A stretch of 64,000 nt of DNA from NCBI RefSeq assembly GCF_003627755.1, contig NZ_CP032694.1, forward strand, positions 1,541,501-1,605,500. The letters are read 5' to 3'. Below the pieces are notes generated by a model, which was not told where the DNA came from, did no database searches, and saw only the letters and a program-made list of their open reading frames with translations. Made by a program: the position numbers and the translations under genes. Below, in pieces: positions 30,199 to 39,600 of this stretch. The stretch is from Rhizobium jaguaris. Lineage in GTDB: Bacteria; Pseudomonadota; Alphaproteobacteria; Rhizobiales; Rhizobiaceae. Numbering within the stretch: position 1 is the first letter of the stretch; the number at the start of each line of letters is the position of its first letter.

Positions 30199-30837
30199 GT
30201 GACCATTGTGAAAAATAAAGAAGAGGCAGAAAATTCCTCGCCGCGCAAACGTGGGCGCCCGCCGGCTTTCGATCGGGAGACGGTTCTTGCCGCCGCGCGG
30301 GACACCTTCTGGAAGCATGGCTATGACGGTTCCTCCATCGCCGATCTGACGGCCGCTATGGGGATCACGCCGCAAAGCCTCTATGCTGCCTTCGGCTCCA
30401 AAGCCGAGCTCTACCGAGAGACGCTCGAGCAGTATCGGCGCATGCCACGAGCGGAGCCCGGTAATCCGTTCATGGACAAAGTGGATACGGTGACCGCCTT
30501 CGAGCGCTTTCTGACGAATTCCGCCAAGATCTTCACGGCGCCGGAGCATCCAAAAGGCTGCATGATATCGACGGCGGTGCTGAATTGTGCGGAGGAAAAC
30601 GAGCCGATCGCTCACTATGTCGCATCGATGCGCCTGCAGGCGCTGGCTATCTTCACGGCACGGATCGAACGCGGTATCGCGGAGGGCGATATACGGCCGG
30701 ATGCCGACGCCAAATCGCTTGCACGCTTTCTGGGCGCAATCGTGCAGGGCATGTCCGTCCAGGCGCGCGATGGTGCAACCACGGATGAATTGCTTGCCCT
30801 ATTGTCTCATGCTCTCGGCGAACTGAAAAAATATTAG
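30199..30837 (+). CDS. TetR/AcrR family transcriptional regulator
   Basis: About 212 residues. A basic N-terminus (RKRGRPPAFD) leads into the TetR helix-turn-helix (VLAAARDTFWKHGYDGSSIADLTAAMGITPQSLYAAFGSK in part). The C-terminal ligand domain has the PKGCMI segment seen in the COG1309 subgroup with TetR_C_16-like domains. I prefer the GTG at 30199 with GGAG 12 bases upstream; a TTG at 30181 is the alternative. It probably represses the divergent hydrolase. Confidence 0.88.
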   Translation: MTIVKNKEEAENSSPRKRGRPPAFDRETVLAAARDTFWKHGYDGSSIADLTAAMGITPQSLYAAFGSKAELYRETLEQYRRMPRAEPGNPFMDKVDTVTAFERFLTNSAKIFTAPEHPKGCMISTAVLNCAEENEPIAHYVASMRLQALAIFTARIERGIAEGDIRPDADAKSLARFLGAIVQGMSVQARDGATTDELLALLSHALGELKKY

Positions 30838-30869
30838 TTGCGGCCGGAGATATAGCCGGCGGCAAAGAA

Positions 30870-30897
30870 AAACCCGGCGATCGAGATCGCCGGGTTT
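30870..30897. terminator. bidirectional terminator between tetR and the secreted-protein gene
   Basis: AAACCCGGCGATC (30870-30882) and GATCGCCGGGTTT (30885-30897) form a 13-bp perfect stem. It sits between a plus-strand gene ending at 30837 and a minus-strand gene ending at 30922. Confidence 0.85.
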
Positions 30898-30921
30898 CTG
30901 AATAGCTTGGAGATCGGCAGC

Positions 30922-32109
30922 TTAGTCGTTGGACGAAACCTTGAGGCCGATGACCTGCGGGATCGACTGCGGGGCTCCCATGGCGGCGCCGATGATCATC
31001 GGCAGCGGCACCGGCTTGTCCGGCGATGCCTTGACCGTCAAGCTCTTCGGATTGTCGAGATAGGCGCTGACGGCCGCGGAGACCGCATTCTGCAGCTCCG
31101 GAATGTTGAGCTGAGCCATCATGATCGGCGTCATCGCCTTCAGCGTGTCAGCCAACTGCTTGCCGGAAACGCCCTGCTGCTTGCCGGCAAATTCGAGTGC
31201 GCGGGAGGTGATCGAGCTATCGTCGAAGCGGATCTGCGCACTGTTGAAGGTCAGCTGCTGCAAAAGACCGAGCATGGCAAGACCGGCGGATTGCTGGGCA
31301 TCCTGCTGGTTCGGATTGGAGCGGACGGTCTTGAGCGCATCCTGCAGCGACTTGGAGAAGGCGGGCGTGTAGCCGGAGAGGCTGAGCGCGATGTTCAGCT
31401 TGCCGACATCCTTGAAGTCCAGGGAATATTCGGTGATGTCAATCCTGCCCGGAGCTATCTCCCAGCTTCCCTTCATGGCGATCTTGCCGCTCAACTGCTG
31501 TAGATTGAGCTGGTTGATGGCCTCCTTGGTCTGCGGATCGGCGACCTTGCTGAGATCGGCCGTGATGCCGTTGACGTTAGCATTGAAGTCGAGACCGGAC
31601 TTGTCGGCTCGCTTGTTCAGCGTGGCGTCGGCGTCGGTGAACGAGAAGACCTTCGTGCCATCCTTGGTGAACGAGAGGGAGCCGGCATGTGCGGTTTTAT
31701 AGAGCAGCAGGGAGTCGAGATCGCCCTTGGTTGCATCGGCCGGGATTTCGACGCCACTCATCTTGAGATCGGAGGCTGCGATGGTCACGTCGTCCTTAGT
31801 GGTGGCAACGTCGGGAAACGCGATCTGATCGACCGTGTAGCCGCCGCCTGCTTCCGCGACGCCAGTCAAGGTGATATCGCCCACCTTGACGCCATCAGTC
31901 GTGCCAGCCGCTTTGACGCTCGCGCCTTTCAGCGTCACCGTCGTGCCGCTGATATCGATGCTTTCGGCTGCGATCGAGCCGCCCTGCTGAGCGTAGGCGT
32001 CATTGATCTTTTTCAGGAGGTCGTTGCCGTCGAGCGCAAAGGCCGAGTTGGCGAAGGACAGAATGGCGGCGCTGGACAGCATCAGCCGTGTTGTCCGATA
32101 GAAAGTCAT
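30922..32109 (-). CDS. secreted protein of unknown function (paralogue 2, intact)
   Basis: A 395-residue protein with a signal peptide (MTFYRTTRLMLSSAAILSF, cleavage after SAFA). I recognise no named domain. The mature protein has many short beta-rich segments (SIDISGTTVTLKGASV, KVGDITLTGVAE), a motif ITADLSKVADPQTKEAINQL, NSAQIRFDDSSI and the C-terminal GLKVSSND. It aligns along its whole length with the frameshifted gene at 27540-28723, so the pair arose by duplication around the hydrolase/TetR genes. Likely periplasmic. A terminator lies 25 bases past its stop and its promoter is in the gap shared with parC. Confidence 0.8.
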   Translation of the reverse strand: MTFYRTTRLMLSSAAILSFANSAFALDGNDLLKKINDAYAQQGGSIAAESIDISGTTVTLKGASVKAAGTTDGVKVGDITLTGVAEAGGGYTVDQIAFPDVATTKDDVTIAASDLKMSGVEIPADATKGDLDSLLLYKTAHAGSLSFTKDGTKVFSFTDADATLNKRADKSGLDFNANVNGITADLSKVADPQTKEAINQLNLQQLSGKIAMKGSWEIAPGRIDITEYSLDFKDVGKLNIALSLSGYTPAFSKSLQDALKTVRSNPNQQDAQQSAGLAMLGLLQQLTFNSAQIRFDDSSITSRALEFAGKQQGVSGKQLADTLKAMTPIMMAQLNIPELQNAVSAAVSAYLDNPKSLTVKASPDKPVPLPMIIGAAMGAPQSIPQVIGLKVSSND

Positions 32110-32336
32110 GGTGGCTTTTCCTCATTGAGCTGGTGTGGCGGGCGTACATATTTTGCGCGTACTGCGGCGAGTTATATTCACGTTCGCCTAAATTTCCAAT
32201 GACAATGGCGATAGCAAATACTTGCATTAGAATTGTGTCCAACGTTACCTCAGATCGTGCTTGAATTGAGGCGTCATCCACAAGTGCCTTCCACTGATTT
32301 CTTGCCGAAAACGGGTATCTCCGCTAGTCAAGAGCC

Positions 32337-34592
32337 ATGGGACAAAATCTTTTACCGCCTGGTGGCGGCGACGATGACAGCATCCTTCCGGTCGATCTCA
32401 AGGCCGCGCTCGAGGAACGTTACCTGGCCTATGCCTTGTCGACGATCATGCATCGCGCCCTGCCGGATGTTCGCGACGGCCTGAAACCGGTTCACCGACG
32501 CATCGTTTATGCGATGAGCGAGATGGGCCTGCGCCCCAATGCTGCCTTCCGCAAATGCGCCAAGATCGTCGGCGAGGTGATGGGTAACTATCACCCGCAT
32601 GGCGACCAATCGATCTATGACGCGTTGGCTCGTCTGGCGCAGGATTTCTCGCAACGCTACACGCTGGTCAACGGCCAGGGCAATTTCGGCAATATCGACG
32701 GCGATAGCCCCGCCGCCATGCGCTATACCGAATCCAAGATGACGGCGGTTTCAGAACTGCTGCTCGAGGGCATCGACCAGGATGCCGTGGATTTTCGCGA
32801 TACCTATGACGAGTCGAATTCCGAGCCCGTCGTTCTGCCTGGCGCTTTCCCGAACTTGCTCGCCAACGGCTCCTCGGGCATCGCTGTCGGCATGGCGACC
32901 TCCATCCCGCCGCATAACGCCCACGAACTCTGTGACGCGGCGCTGCACCTGATCCGCGATCGCGATGCGACCGTCGAGAAACTGGTGGAATTCATTCCCG
33001 GTCCGGATTTCCCGACCGGCGGCATCATCATCGACGACCGCGACAGCATCATCGAAAGCTACAAGACCGGTCGCGGCGGTTTTCGCGTCCGTGCCAAATG
33101 GGAAACCGAAGATCTCGGCCGCGGCGGCTATCAGATCGTCATTACCGAAATTCCGTTCCAGGTGCAGAAGTCGCGGCTGATCGAAAAGATCGCCGAGCTG
33201 CTTCTGGCGCGCAAGCTGCCGCTGCTTGAGGATGTTCGCGATGAATCCGCCGAGGATATCCGCGTCGTCCTGATACCGAAGAGCCGCACCGTCGATCCGA
33301 TGATCCTGATGGAATCGATGTTCAAGCTGACGGAGCTGGAAAGCCGCTTCCCGCTCAACATGAACGTTCTGTCCATGGGCCGCATCCCGAAGGTCATGGC
33401 GCTGAATGACGTGCTGAAGGAGTGGCTGGATCATCGCCGCGAAGTTTTGTTGCGCCGCTCGCGCTTCCGGCTTGCCGCTATCGAAAAACGCCTGGAAATC
33501 CTCGGTGGCTTCCTGATCGCCTACCTCAATATCGACGAGGTCATCGCCATCATCCGCGAGGAAGACGAGCCGAAGCCCGTCATGATCGAGCGGTTCGGTC
33601 TGACGGACAATCAGGTCGAGGCGATCCTCAACATGCGGCTGCGCTCCTTGCGCAAGCTCGAAGAATTCGAAATCCGCAAGGAATTCGACGGCCTGACTCA
33701 GGAGAAGGCCGATATCGAGGCCTTGCTCGCCTCCGACGACAAGCAGTGGCAGACGGTCGCCTGGGAAATCGGCGAGGTAAAGAAGAAATTCGCCAAGGCG
33801 ACCGAACTCGGCCGCCGCCGCACGCAATTTGCCGAAGCGCCTGAGGCCGATGACGCGGCGATCCAGCAGGCGATGATCGAGAAGGAACCGATCACCGTTG
33901 TCGTCTCGGAAAAGGGCTGGATCCGCGCGCTGAAGGGCCACATCTCCGACACATCGACGCTCACCTTCAAGGAGGGTGACGCCCTGAAGGTCGCTTTCAC
34001 GGCGCAGACGACCGACAAGATCCTGATCATTACGACGGGCGGCAAGGCCTACACGCTCGGTGGCGACAAGCTGCCTGGCGGCCGCGGCCACGGCGAGCCG
34101 CTGCGTATCATGGTCGACATGGAAAATGACCAGGACGTGCTGACCGCCTTCGTCCACGATCCTCAGCGTAAGCAACTGGTCGTCTCGACTGCTGGCAACG
34201 GCTTTATCGTGCCGGAAGTGGAACTGGTCGCCAACACCCGCAAGGGCAAGCAGATCATGAACTTGACGACGCCGGATGAGACCAAGCTGCTGGTGCCCGT
34301 CTCTGGCGATCACGTCGCCGTCGTCGGCGAGAACCGTAAGATGGCGGTTTTCCCGCTGGCGCAGATCCCGGAAATGTCGCGCGGCAAGGGCGTGCGCCTG
34401 CAGCGCTACAAGGATGGCGGCGTCGGCGACATCAAATGTTTTGCGATCGCCGACGGCCTGACCTGGGAAGACAGCGCCGGCCGTACGTTCACCAAGACCA
34501 AGGACGAGCTGGTAGAATGGCTTGGCGACCGTGCCGCAGCCGGCCGCACTGTGCCGAAAGGCTTCCCCAGAAGCGGCAGGTTCTCAGGCTGA
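32337..34592 (+). CDS. parC: DNA topoisomerase IV subunit A
   Basis: A 751-residue type IIA topoisomerase A subunit that decatenates daughter chromosomes with ParE. The N-terminal catalytic domain has [35 protein letters not shown] and the DNA-cleaving Tyr130 in [11 protein letters not shown]. The C-terminal beta-propeller contains the repeated blades ([31 protein letters not shown]). The quinolone-determining region around residues 80-100 looks wild type in form (GDQS-IYDAL). The length and lack of a GyrA box indicate ParC rather than GyrA. Confidence 0.96.
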   Translation: MGQNLLPPGGGDDDSILPVDLKAALEERYLAYALSTIMHRALPDVRDGLKPVHRRIVYAMSEMGLRPNAAFRKCAKIVGEVMGNYHPHGDQSIYDALARLAQDFSQRYTLVNGQGNFGNIDGDSPAAMRYTESKMTAVSELLLEGIDQDAVDFRDTYDESNSEPVVLPGAFPNLLANGSSGIAVGMATSIPPHNAHELCDAALHLIRDRDATVEKLVEFIPGPDFPTGGIIIDDRDSIIESYKTGRGGFRVRAKWETEDLGRGGYQIVITEIPFQVQKSRLIEKIAELLLARKLPLLEDVRDESAEDIRVVLIPKSRTVDPMILMESMFKLTELESRFPLNMNVLSMGRIPKVMALNDVLKEWLDHRREVLLRRSRFRLAAIEKRLEILGGFLIAYLNIDEVIAIIREEDEPKPVMIERFGLTDNQVEAILNMRLRSLRKLEEFEIRKEFDGLTQEKADIEALLASDDKQWQTVAWEIGEVKKKFAKATELGRRRTQFAEAPEADDAAIQQAMIEKEPITVVVSEKGWIRALKGHISDTSTLTFKEGDALKVAFTAQTTDKILIITTGGKAYTLGGDKLPGGRGHGEPLRIMVDMENDQDVLTAFVHDPQRKQLVVSTAGNGFIVPEVELVANTRKGKQIMNLTTPDETKLLVPVSGDHVAVVGENRKMAVFPLAQIPEMSRGKGVRLQRYKDGGVGDIKCFAIADGLTWEDSAGRTFTKTKDELVEWLGDRAAAGRTVPKGFPRSGRFSG

Positions 34593-34696
34593 GGTCAGCG
34601 GTGGCAAAGTCCGAGCAATCGACCCGGTAGGCCGCGATTGCAACGACGAATGCTTTGGGCGGAAGCAAAGGTTGAGAGAGACGGAACGCGAGCCCG

Positions 34697-35086
34697 TTAT
34701 TCCTCGTAGGGAATGCAAACGTCTCTAAGGAAACGCGTAGCGCCTTCTTCATCAATTTCACCGGCGGCAACGGCAAGCACAAAGCTGTAGAGATTGGCGT
34801 CCGTTGTCTGGATCTTGTAACCATTGTCCATAAGGAAGATAGCCGCGGCCACGATGGCGATGCGCTTGTTGCCATCCACAAATACATGGTTTTTGGCCAA
34901 GCCAAAAAGATAGGCTGCAGCGAGTTCGGCAACATCCTCGCTACCGTATTGGGCTTTATTGATAGGACGCGCCAAGGCGGATTCGAGGGCACCTTCGTCT
35001 CGTAATCCGTATGAGCCTCCAAATCGTTTGATTTGTATCTTGTGCAATTGTTCGACGAGCGTTCGCGTCAAGAAGATGACAGGCAT
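34697..35086 (-). CDS. Doc/Fic-type toxin of a toxin-antitoxin pair
   Basis: A 129-residue death-on-curing family protein. The catalytic motif is HVFVDGNKR at residues 67-75 (HxFxDGNKR), and the N-terminus IFLTRTLVEQLHKIQI and GLRDEGALESALARP are typical. Doc phosphorylates elongation factor Tu; related Fic proteins transfer AMP. The start ATG overlaps the stop of the upstream AbrB-like gene by one base (TAATG), so the pair is translated together. Confidence 0.92.
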   Translation of the reverse strand: MPVIFLTRTLVEQLHKIQIKRFGGSYGLRDEGALESALARPINKAQYGSEDVAELAAAYLFGLAKNHVFVDGNKRIAIVAAAIFLMDNGYKIQTTDANLYSFVLAVAAGEIDEEGATRFLRDVCIPYEE

Positions 35087-35307
35087 TATTCTGCCAACTT
35101 CTTCAGCGCCACTTTGTATTGATCCATGAAACGCTGCGCATGTTCCATTTGACGCGCAAAGTCCGCGTCCGTGGGCTGCAGGCGCAGTTCACCGTCTTGC
35201 ATGCTGAGTTCGAGCGTATCGCCGGCCTCAAGGCCCATTCGATCAAGAATTTCTCTCGGAATAATCACGCCTTCGGAATTGCCGATCTTGCGGATAACGA
35301 CGTTCAT
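35086..35307 (-). CDS. AbrB/MazE-type antitoxin
   Basis: A 73-residue protein with a SpoVT/AbrB swapped-hairpin DNA-binding domain (VVIRKIGNSEGVIIPREIL, then GLEAGDTLELSMQDGELRL) and a short C-terminal tail that would bind the toxin. Start at 35307 has a strong GAGGAG ribosome site. It should neutralise the Doc-like toxin and autoregulate the pair through the palindrome just upstream. Confidence 0.9.
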   Translation of the reverse strand: MNVVIRKIGNSEGVIIPREILDRMGLEAGDTLELSMQDGELRLQPTDADFARQMEHAQRFMDQYKVALKKLAE

Positions 35308-35321
35308 GGTTTTGCTCCTCA

Positions 35322-35342
35322 TGTAATAACGGCGTTATAACA
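35322..35342. promoter_or_regulatory. palindromic operator of the toxin-antitoxin operon
   Basis: TGTAATAACG-G-CGTTATAACA: two 10-base arms around one central base, 9 of 10 matching. It lies 15 bases upstream of the antitoxin start and is the obvious binding site for the AbrB-fold antitoxin. Confidence 0.7.
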
Positions 35343-35374
35343 CTTCGAATGGGCTGCTGCAAATATGCAGTTCG

Positions 35375-36259
35375 CTACCCCAACGCAGCCGCCATTCTCG
35401 CCCTGACCAGCGCCTGCCATAACGAATGAGCAGCGAGCGCCAGGATCAGCACCAGCCCGCCGGTAAGCGTCATGTTGCTTGGCGCTTCGGCAAAGATCAG
35501 CCAGACCCAGATCGGCGCCAGGATCGTTTCCAGCAGATAGAACATCGCCACTTCCGGCGCCGAGAGAAAGCGTGTGCCGGTGGCAAGGCACCAGAAGGAG
35601 AGGGGCATCAGGACCGCGCCGTCGAGCAGGATCCAGGCGGGATGATCGATGGCGATGCTTGACGGAATGACATGGTAGAGGCCGACCGCGGCAGGGATAA
35701 TGGCGGACAATAGAGATGCAAAGCCCATATCCCGGCGCGAGGCTCGGGCGATTGTGATGGCGCAGGCGATGAAAAAGGACGCGAGAACCGACAGCGCGTC
35801 ACCGAGGAAATGGCCGCCCTCCATGCCATCCTGCACGATCAGGCCGACGCCGAAGATCATCGCGATCATGGTGACGATGGTGGAATGAGCAGGGCGCTCC
35901 TTCAGGAAAATCCAGGAGAGGAGTGCGGCAAACATCGGATTGAGAGCGATGATGAACACCACATTCGCTGCCGTCGTATAGTAGATGGCGAGGAGAAAGG
36001 TGATGGTCGTCAAACCGTAGAAGAGGCCGACTGGAAGCCCGATCCAGCCCGGCAGAATGCTGCGCAGCGACCCGGTGACGCGGCGGATGACGATAAGTGC
36101 AACCAGCGACACGAAGATCGTCGCAAGGCTGCGCACCGACAGGACAGACCAGACGTCGCCGCTCGAAAGCCGAATCAGTGGGATATCCATCGACAGCGCG
36201 AGACCGCCGATCGTGGTCAGCAGCAAGCCTTTTCCGTGATGCGAGAGATGGGAGACCAT
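35375..36259 (-). CDS. EamA/DMT superfamily transporter
   Basis: A 294-residue inner membrane protein with about ten hydrophobic segments in two similar halves, as expected of EamA drug/metabolite exporters (GGLALSMDIPLIRLSS at the start; NPMFAALLSWIFLKERP ends the first repeat; PIWVWLIFAEAP ends the second). Substrate unknown. Its ATG directly follows the stop of bpt (TGAATG), so the two are co-transcribed, with bpt first. Confidence 0.9.
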   Translation of the reverse strand: MVSHLSHHGKGLLLTTIGGLALSMDIPLIRLSSGDVWSVLSVRSLATIFVSLVALIVIRRVTGSLRSILPGWIGLPVGLFYGLTTITFLLAIYYTTAANVVFIIALNPMFAALLSWIFLKERPAHSTIVTMIAMIFGVGLIVQDGMEGGHFLGDALSVLASFFIACAITIARASRRDMGFASLLSAIIPAAVGLYHVIPSSIAIDHPAWILLDGAVLMPLSFWCLATGTRFLSAPEVAMFYLLETILAPIWVWLIFAEAPSNMTLTGGLVLILALAAHSLWQALVRARMAAALG

Positions 36260-37036
36260 TCAGTGAGAGATGTCTTCGACGGCATCCGCCGGGTCGAAGC
36301 GCTCCCAGCCGCGTGGCGTCAGATGCTCCTGCGGCTGGAACCGTGTCTTGTAGTCCATCTTGCGCGAGCCTTTGACCCAATAGCCGAGATAGACGTGCGG
36401 CAGGCCGAGCGCCTTGGTCCGCTTGATGTGATCTAGGATCATGAATGTGCCAAGCGAGCGATGGTCGAGATCGGGATTGAAATAGGAATAGACCATCGAC
36501 AGCCCGTCGCTCATCACGTCGGTTAACGCCGCTGCCAGTAGCTCGCCCTTCGGCCGCTGCTCCAGTCCGGAGCCTTCCTCGCGCCGGCGATATTCGATGA
36601 TGCGGGTGTTGACGTGGGTATCTTCGACCATGATCGCGTAGTCGAGTACGGTCATATCGGACATGCCGCCTTGCTGATGGCGATCATCGAGATAGCGGCG
36701 GAAGAGGGAATATTGTTCGCTCGACGGCTGCGCGGGAAATTCGGTGGCGATGATATCGCTATTGGACGCCAAAACGCGCTTCATGGACCGGCTGGGAATG
36801 AATTCCTGAGCGAGAATGCGAACGGAAATACAGGCGCGGCAGGATTCGCAAGCGGGGCGGTAGGCGATGTTCTGCGAGCGACGGAAGCCGCCCTGGGTCA
36901 AAATGTCGTTCATTTCCGCGGCGCGCGGACCGACGAGATGGGTGAAGACCTTGCGCTCCATCTCGCGCGGCAGGTACGGGCAGGCTGCCGGTGCCGTCAG
37001 ATAAAACTGCGGGGATGGCGTCGACTGCGTGTTCAT
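36260..37036 (-). CDS. bpt: aspartate/glutamate leucyltransferase (Bpt)
   Basis: A 258-residue leucyl/arginyl-tRNA--protein transferase of the ATE/Bpt family. It adds Leu from Leu-tRNA to N-terminal Asp or Glu, marking proteins for ClpAP through ClpS. Signatures are [18 protein letters not shown], the Cys-rich [16 protein letters not shown], and the C-terminal GNAT-like domain ([29 protein letters not shown]). I used the ATG at 37036; an upstream ATG 20 codons earlier is possible. The eukaryote-like Cys motif is intact. Confidence 0.93.
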   Translation of the reverse strand: MNTQSTPSPQFYLTAPAACPYLPREMERKVFTHLVGPRAAEMNDILTQGGFRRSQNIAYRPACESCRACISVRILAQEFIPSRSMKRVLASNSDIIATEFPAQPSSEQYSLFRRYLDDRHQQGGMSDMTVLDYAIMVEDTHVNTRIIEYRRREEGSGLEQRPKGELLAAALTDVMSDGLSMVYSYFNPDLDHRSLGTFMILDHIKRTKALGLPHVYLGYWVKGSRKMDYKTRFQPQEHLTPRGWERFDPADAVEDISH

Positions 37037-37237
37037 CTGCCGCTGATTGACCTTTCGTTCGGCATTCGGCTTCTCATTTTTACAAGCATGGCCCAAGTTT
37101 AGAAAACGTCAACTATGTCCTTTGTGCAAGGTCACAGTTTCCCGGCTTGTTTAGAAGCAAAACGCCCCTTCGTGCATGGTGGTCGGTCCGGACGACCGGA
37201 CCGTTCGGATATGGTATTGGGTTGATATCGGCGTAAT

Positions 37238-37696
37238 TTAGGCCGTTCGGATGATGACGGTGCCGAGCAACAGGTCATGGACCAGGCGGCTGCGTTCTAT
37301 GAACAGGCCCGCCAGCAGAATGAGCGGCGTCAGAACCGAGTTCAGGATCCAGAACAACGCCAGATGCACGATCGCGGTGAGAAAATCCATCGGCCGGCCA
37401 TCCAGTCGCACCATGGCGATGCCCATAGCCCGCATGCCGAGCGAGGCCTGATGCGGCCCACCAAGCGTCCAGCCGAAATAGAAACCGGCGACGATGATGA
37501 ACAGAACGGGGTAGAGCACGAAGCCCAGCCCAAGCGTCAGTATCGAAACGAAGAATAGGAGGACCGCTGCCGGGATGCAGAGCAGACCGACGATGACGTA
37601 ATCGAGGATGAAGGCGAAGATGCGCCGGCTCAGCACACCACTATAGGCGCGCCAGTCGTCCGGTGCTGCATAAAGCGGGCTGGGGTTCAGGCTCAT
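37238..37696 (-). CDS. RDD family membrane protein
   Basis: A 152-residue RDD protein. The family Arg-Asp-Asp positions appear as SRRIFAFILDYVIVG near residue 24 and the terminal RLVHDLLLGTVII. Three to four hydrophobic segments are visible (about 28-60, 62-80, 110-135). Role unknown; some RDD proteins act as ion antiporters. It lies between bpt and hemB on the same strand. Confidence 0.88.
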   Translation of the reverse strand: MSLNPSPLYAAPDDWRAYSGVLSRRIFAFILDYVIVGLLCIPAAVLLFFVSILTLGLGFVLYPVLFIIVAGFYFGWTLGGPHQASLGMRAMGIAMVRLDGRPMDFLTAIVHLALFWILNSVLTPLILLAGLFIERSRLVHDLLLGTVIIRTA

Positions 37697-37875
37697 TGTC
37701 TTCCTCCTTCGCGAATAACCCCTTCAATCGTTCCGATTTAAGGAAAGGCTTGTCCGCAGGTTAAAGATTCTACTACGACCTTTACGCATCCGACAGGACG
37801 CGCGGCGCAGTAGGGAAACATTTGCCGAACATATGGTGAGAGGTCCGGCAAATGCAATAAGCTTGTGGCCAGTGA

Positions 37876-38889
37876 TTACCTCTTTGCCAGCTGTCTCGCC
37901 ACTTCCACCGCAAAATAGGTAAGGATACCGTCGCAGCCGGCGCGCTTGAAGGCGAGCAGGGTCTCCAGCATCACCCGTTCGCCGTCGATCCAGCCGTTGG
38001 CGGTGGCCGCCTTGATCATCGAGTATTCGCCGGAGACTTGATAGGCGAAGGTCGGAAGGCCAAACGCCTCTTTCAGCCGCCAACAGATGTCGAGATAGGG
38101 CAGGCCGGGCTTGACCATCAGCATGTCGGCGCCTTCCTCGACGTCGAGGGCAGCGTCTCGTACCGCCTCGGTGCCGTTGGCCGGGTCGATATAATAGGTC
38201 TTCTTGTCGCCTTTCAGCAGGCCGCCGGTCGAGATCGCCTCGCGATAGGGGCCGTAGAAGGCCGAGCTGAACTTGGTGGCATAGCTCATGATGCCGACGC
38301 TCTGGTGGCCGGCAGCGTCGAGCGCATGGCGGATGGCGCCGATGCGCCCATCCATCATTTCCGACGGTGCAATGATATCGGCGCCGGCATCTGCCTGGTA
38401 GACGGCGGCGCGTGCCACCTGTTCGACGGTCTCGTCGTTGACGATCTCGTTGCCGCGCAGAATGCCGTCATGGCCATGGCTGGTGAAGGGATCGAGGGCG
38501 ACGTCGGTGATGACGCCGATATTCGGCACAGCCTTCTTGATGGCAGCGCTGGCGAGATTTATGAGGTTGTTCTTTTCCAGGCTGTTCGAGCCGGTTTCGT
38601 CGCGCAGTTCCATTTCGATATTCGGGAATGTAGCGAGCGCCGGAATGCCTAGGTCGGCCGCTTCCTTTGCGGCTTCCACGGCCTTGTCCACGGTCATGCG
38701 ATTGACGCCCGGCATGGCCGGGATCGGCTCGATGATGCCGTTGCCGGGGATCACGAAGATCGGCCAGATCAGGTCGTCGACAGTCAGCCGGTTTTCCTGG
38801 ACAAGGCGGCGCGTCCAATCGGCCTTGCGGTTACGCCGCATGCGCCGATGCCCCGTGATCTCGTCAACAAGGTGCGTCTTGTCTTCCAT
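37876..38889 (-). CDS. hemB: delta-aminolevulinic acid dehydratase (porphobilinogen synthase)
   Basis: A 337-residue HemB that condenses two 5-aminolevulinate molecules to porphobilinogen. Active-site lysines lie in SYATKFSSAFYGPYR and MLMVKPGLPYLDI. At the metal site the sequence is DVALDPFTSHGHDG, with Asp where zinc enzymes have Cys, so this is the Mg2+/K+-type enzyme known from Bradyrhizobium. A 179-base gap separates it from the RDD gene. Confidence 0.96.
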   Translation of the reverse strand: MEDKTHLVDEITGHRRMRRNRKADWTRRLVQENRLTVDDLIWPIFVIPGNGIIEPIPAMPGVNRMTVDKAVEAAKEAADLGIPALATFPNIEMELRDETGSNSLEKNNLINLASAAIKKAVPNIGVITDVALDPFTSHGHDGILRGNEIVNDETVEQVARAAVYQADAGADIIAPSEMMDGRIGAIRHALDAAGHQSVGIMSYATKFSSAFYGPYREAISTGGLLKGDKKTYYIDPANGTEAVRDAALDVEEGADMLMVKPGLPYLDICWRLKEAFGLPTFAYQVSGEYSMIKAATANGWIDGERVMLETLLAFKRAGCDGILTYFAVEVARQLAKR

Positions 38890-39034
38890 GGTCCCGCCAT
38901 CCTTTTTGGTCTATCTATGGCCTTAATTTGCAAGCAGCGTACCTATCACGCTGTCCCCAGGATTTAAAACCCGGCGAAAGGCCGGAGCCATTATAGCTCT
39001 GGCGAGCCTGTGGCCTCCTACGTATTGTTCGCAC

Positions 39035-39472
39035 ATGGAACCTGATTCTTCGACCTTACCCAAGAACACGCTGACGGACATCCTGTTCGTGCTGTTCCTG
39101 CGGCTGATTGCGATCGGCTGTTTCTGGCTCGGCCTGCAATATTGGTCGATGCTGGTCGGTTATTCGCTGGAAGGTCATGCCCGTTTCGATCTGCTCAATC
39201 TGCCCTGGAAGGTGGCAGGCGCCGGTCTTGCCGTCGTCTTCCCGGTCGCAGCCCTTGGCTTGTGGCTGACGGTCTCCTGGGGGCCGGTGATCTGGGTGCT
39301 GGCAGCCGGTGGTCAGGCACTCATGTACGGGCTCTGGCCGCAGATCTTCGGCTCCAATCCGCTGATCGTCATCCTGCATGCCTGCGTCGCCGTTCTCTAT
39401 TGTATTTTCCGCATTTTGCTCTGGCAGGAACATCGCCGGCGCCAGCAACAGGTAATGGTTGATTTACCCTGA
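39035..39472 (+). CDS. small membrane protein, DUF6163-like
   Basis: A 145-residue protein with four hydrophobic segments (about residues 15-40, 57-77, 82-104 and 109-127) and a basic tail (WQEHRRRQQQ). It resembles the rhizobial DUF6163 proteins usually found next to ldtR. No function is known. It is divergent from hemB and 128 bases upstream of the MarR regulator. Confidence 0.78.
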   Translation: MEPDSSTLPKNTLTDILFVLFLRLIAIGCFWLGLQYWSMLVGYSLEGHARFDLLNLPWKVAGAGLAVVFPVAALGLWLTVSWGPVIWVLAAGGQALMYGLWPQIFGSNPLIVILHACVAVLYCIFRILLWQEHRRRQQQVMVDLP

Positions 39473-39600
39473 GACACCAAGACTTCGCGGTAAGGTGCTG
39501 TTAAGCCTGCAGTTTAAGTAGAATTTTATGTGTATTCGATAGGGTCTCATTCAAGGCGGGAAGAAAACGACACCGCCAAACAAAACAGTGAGGCCAAGTC

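Noticed and set aside
37182..37205. Palindrome CGGTCC...GGACCG between bpt and the RDD gene as a terminator
   Set aside because: No T run follows on either strand; it may be a stray repeat.
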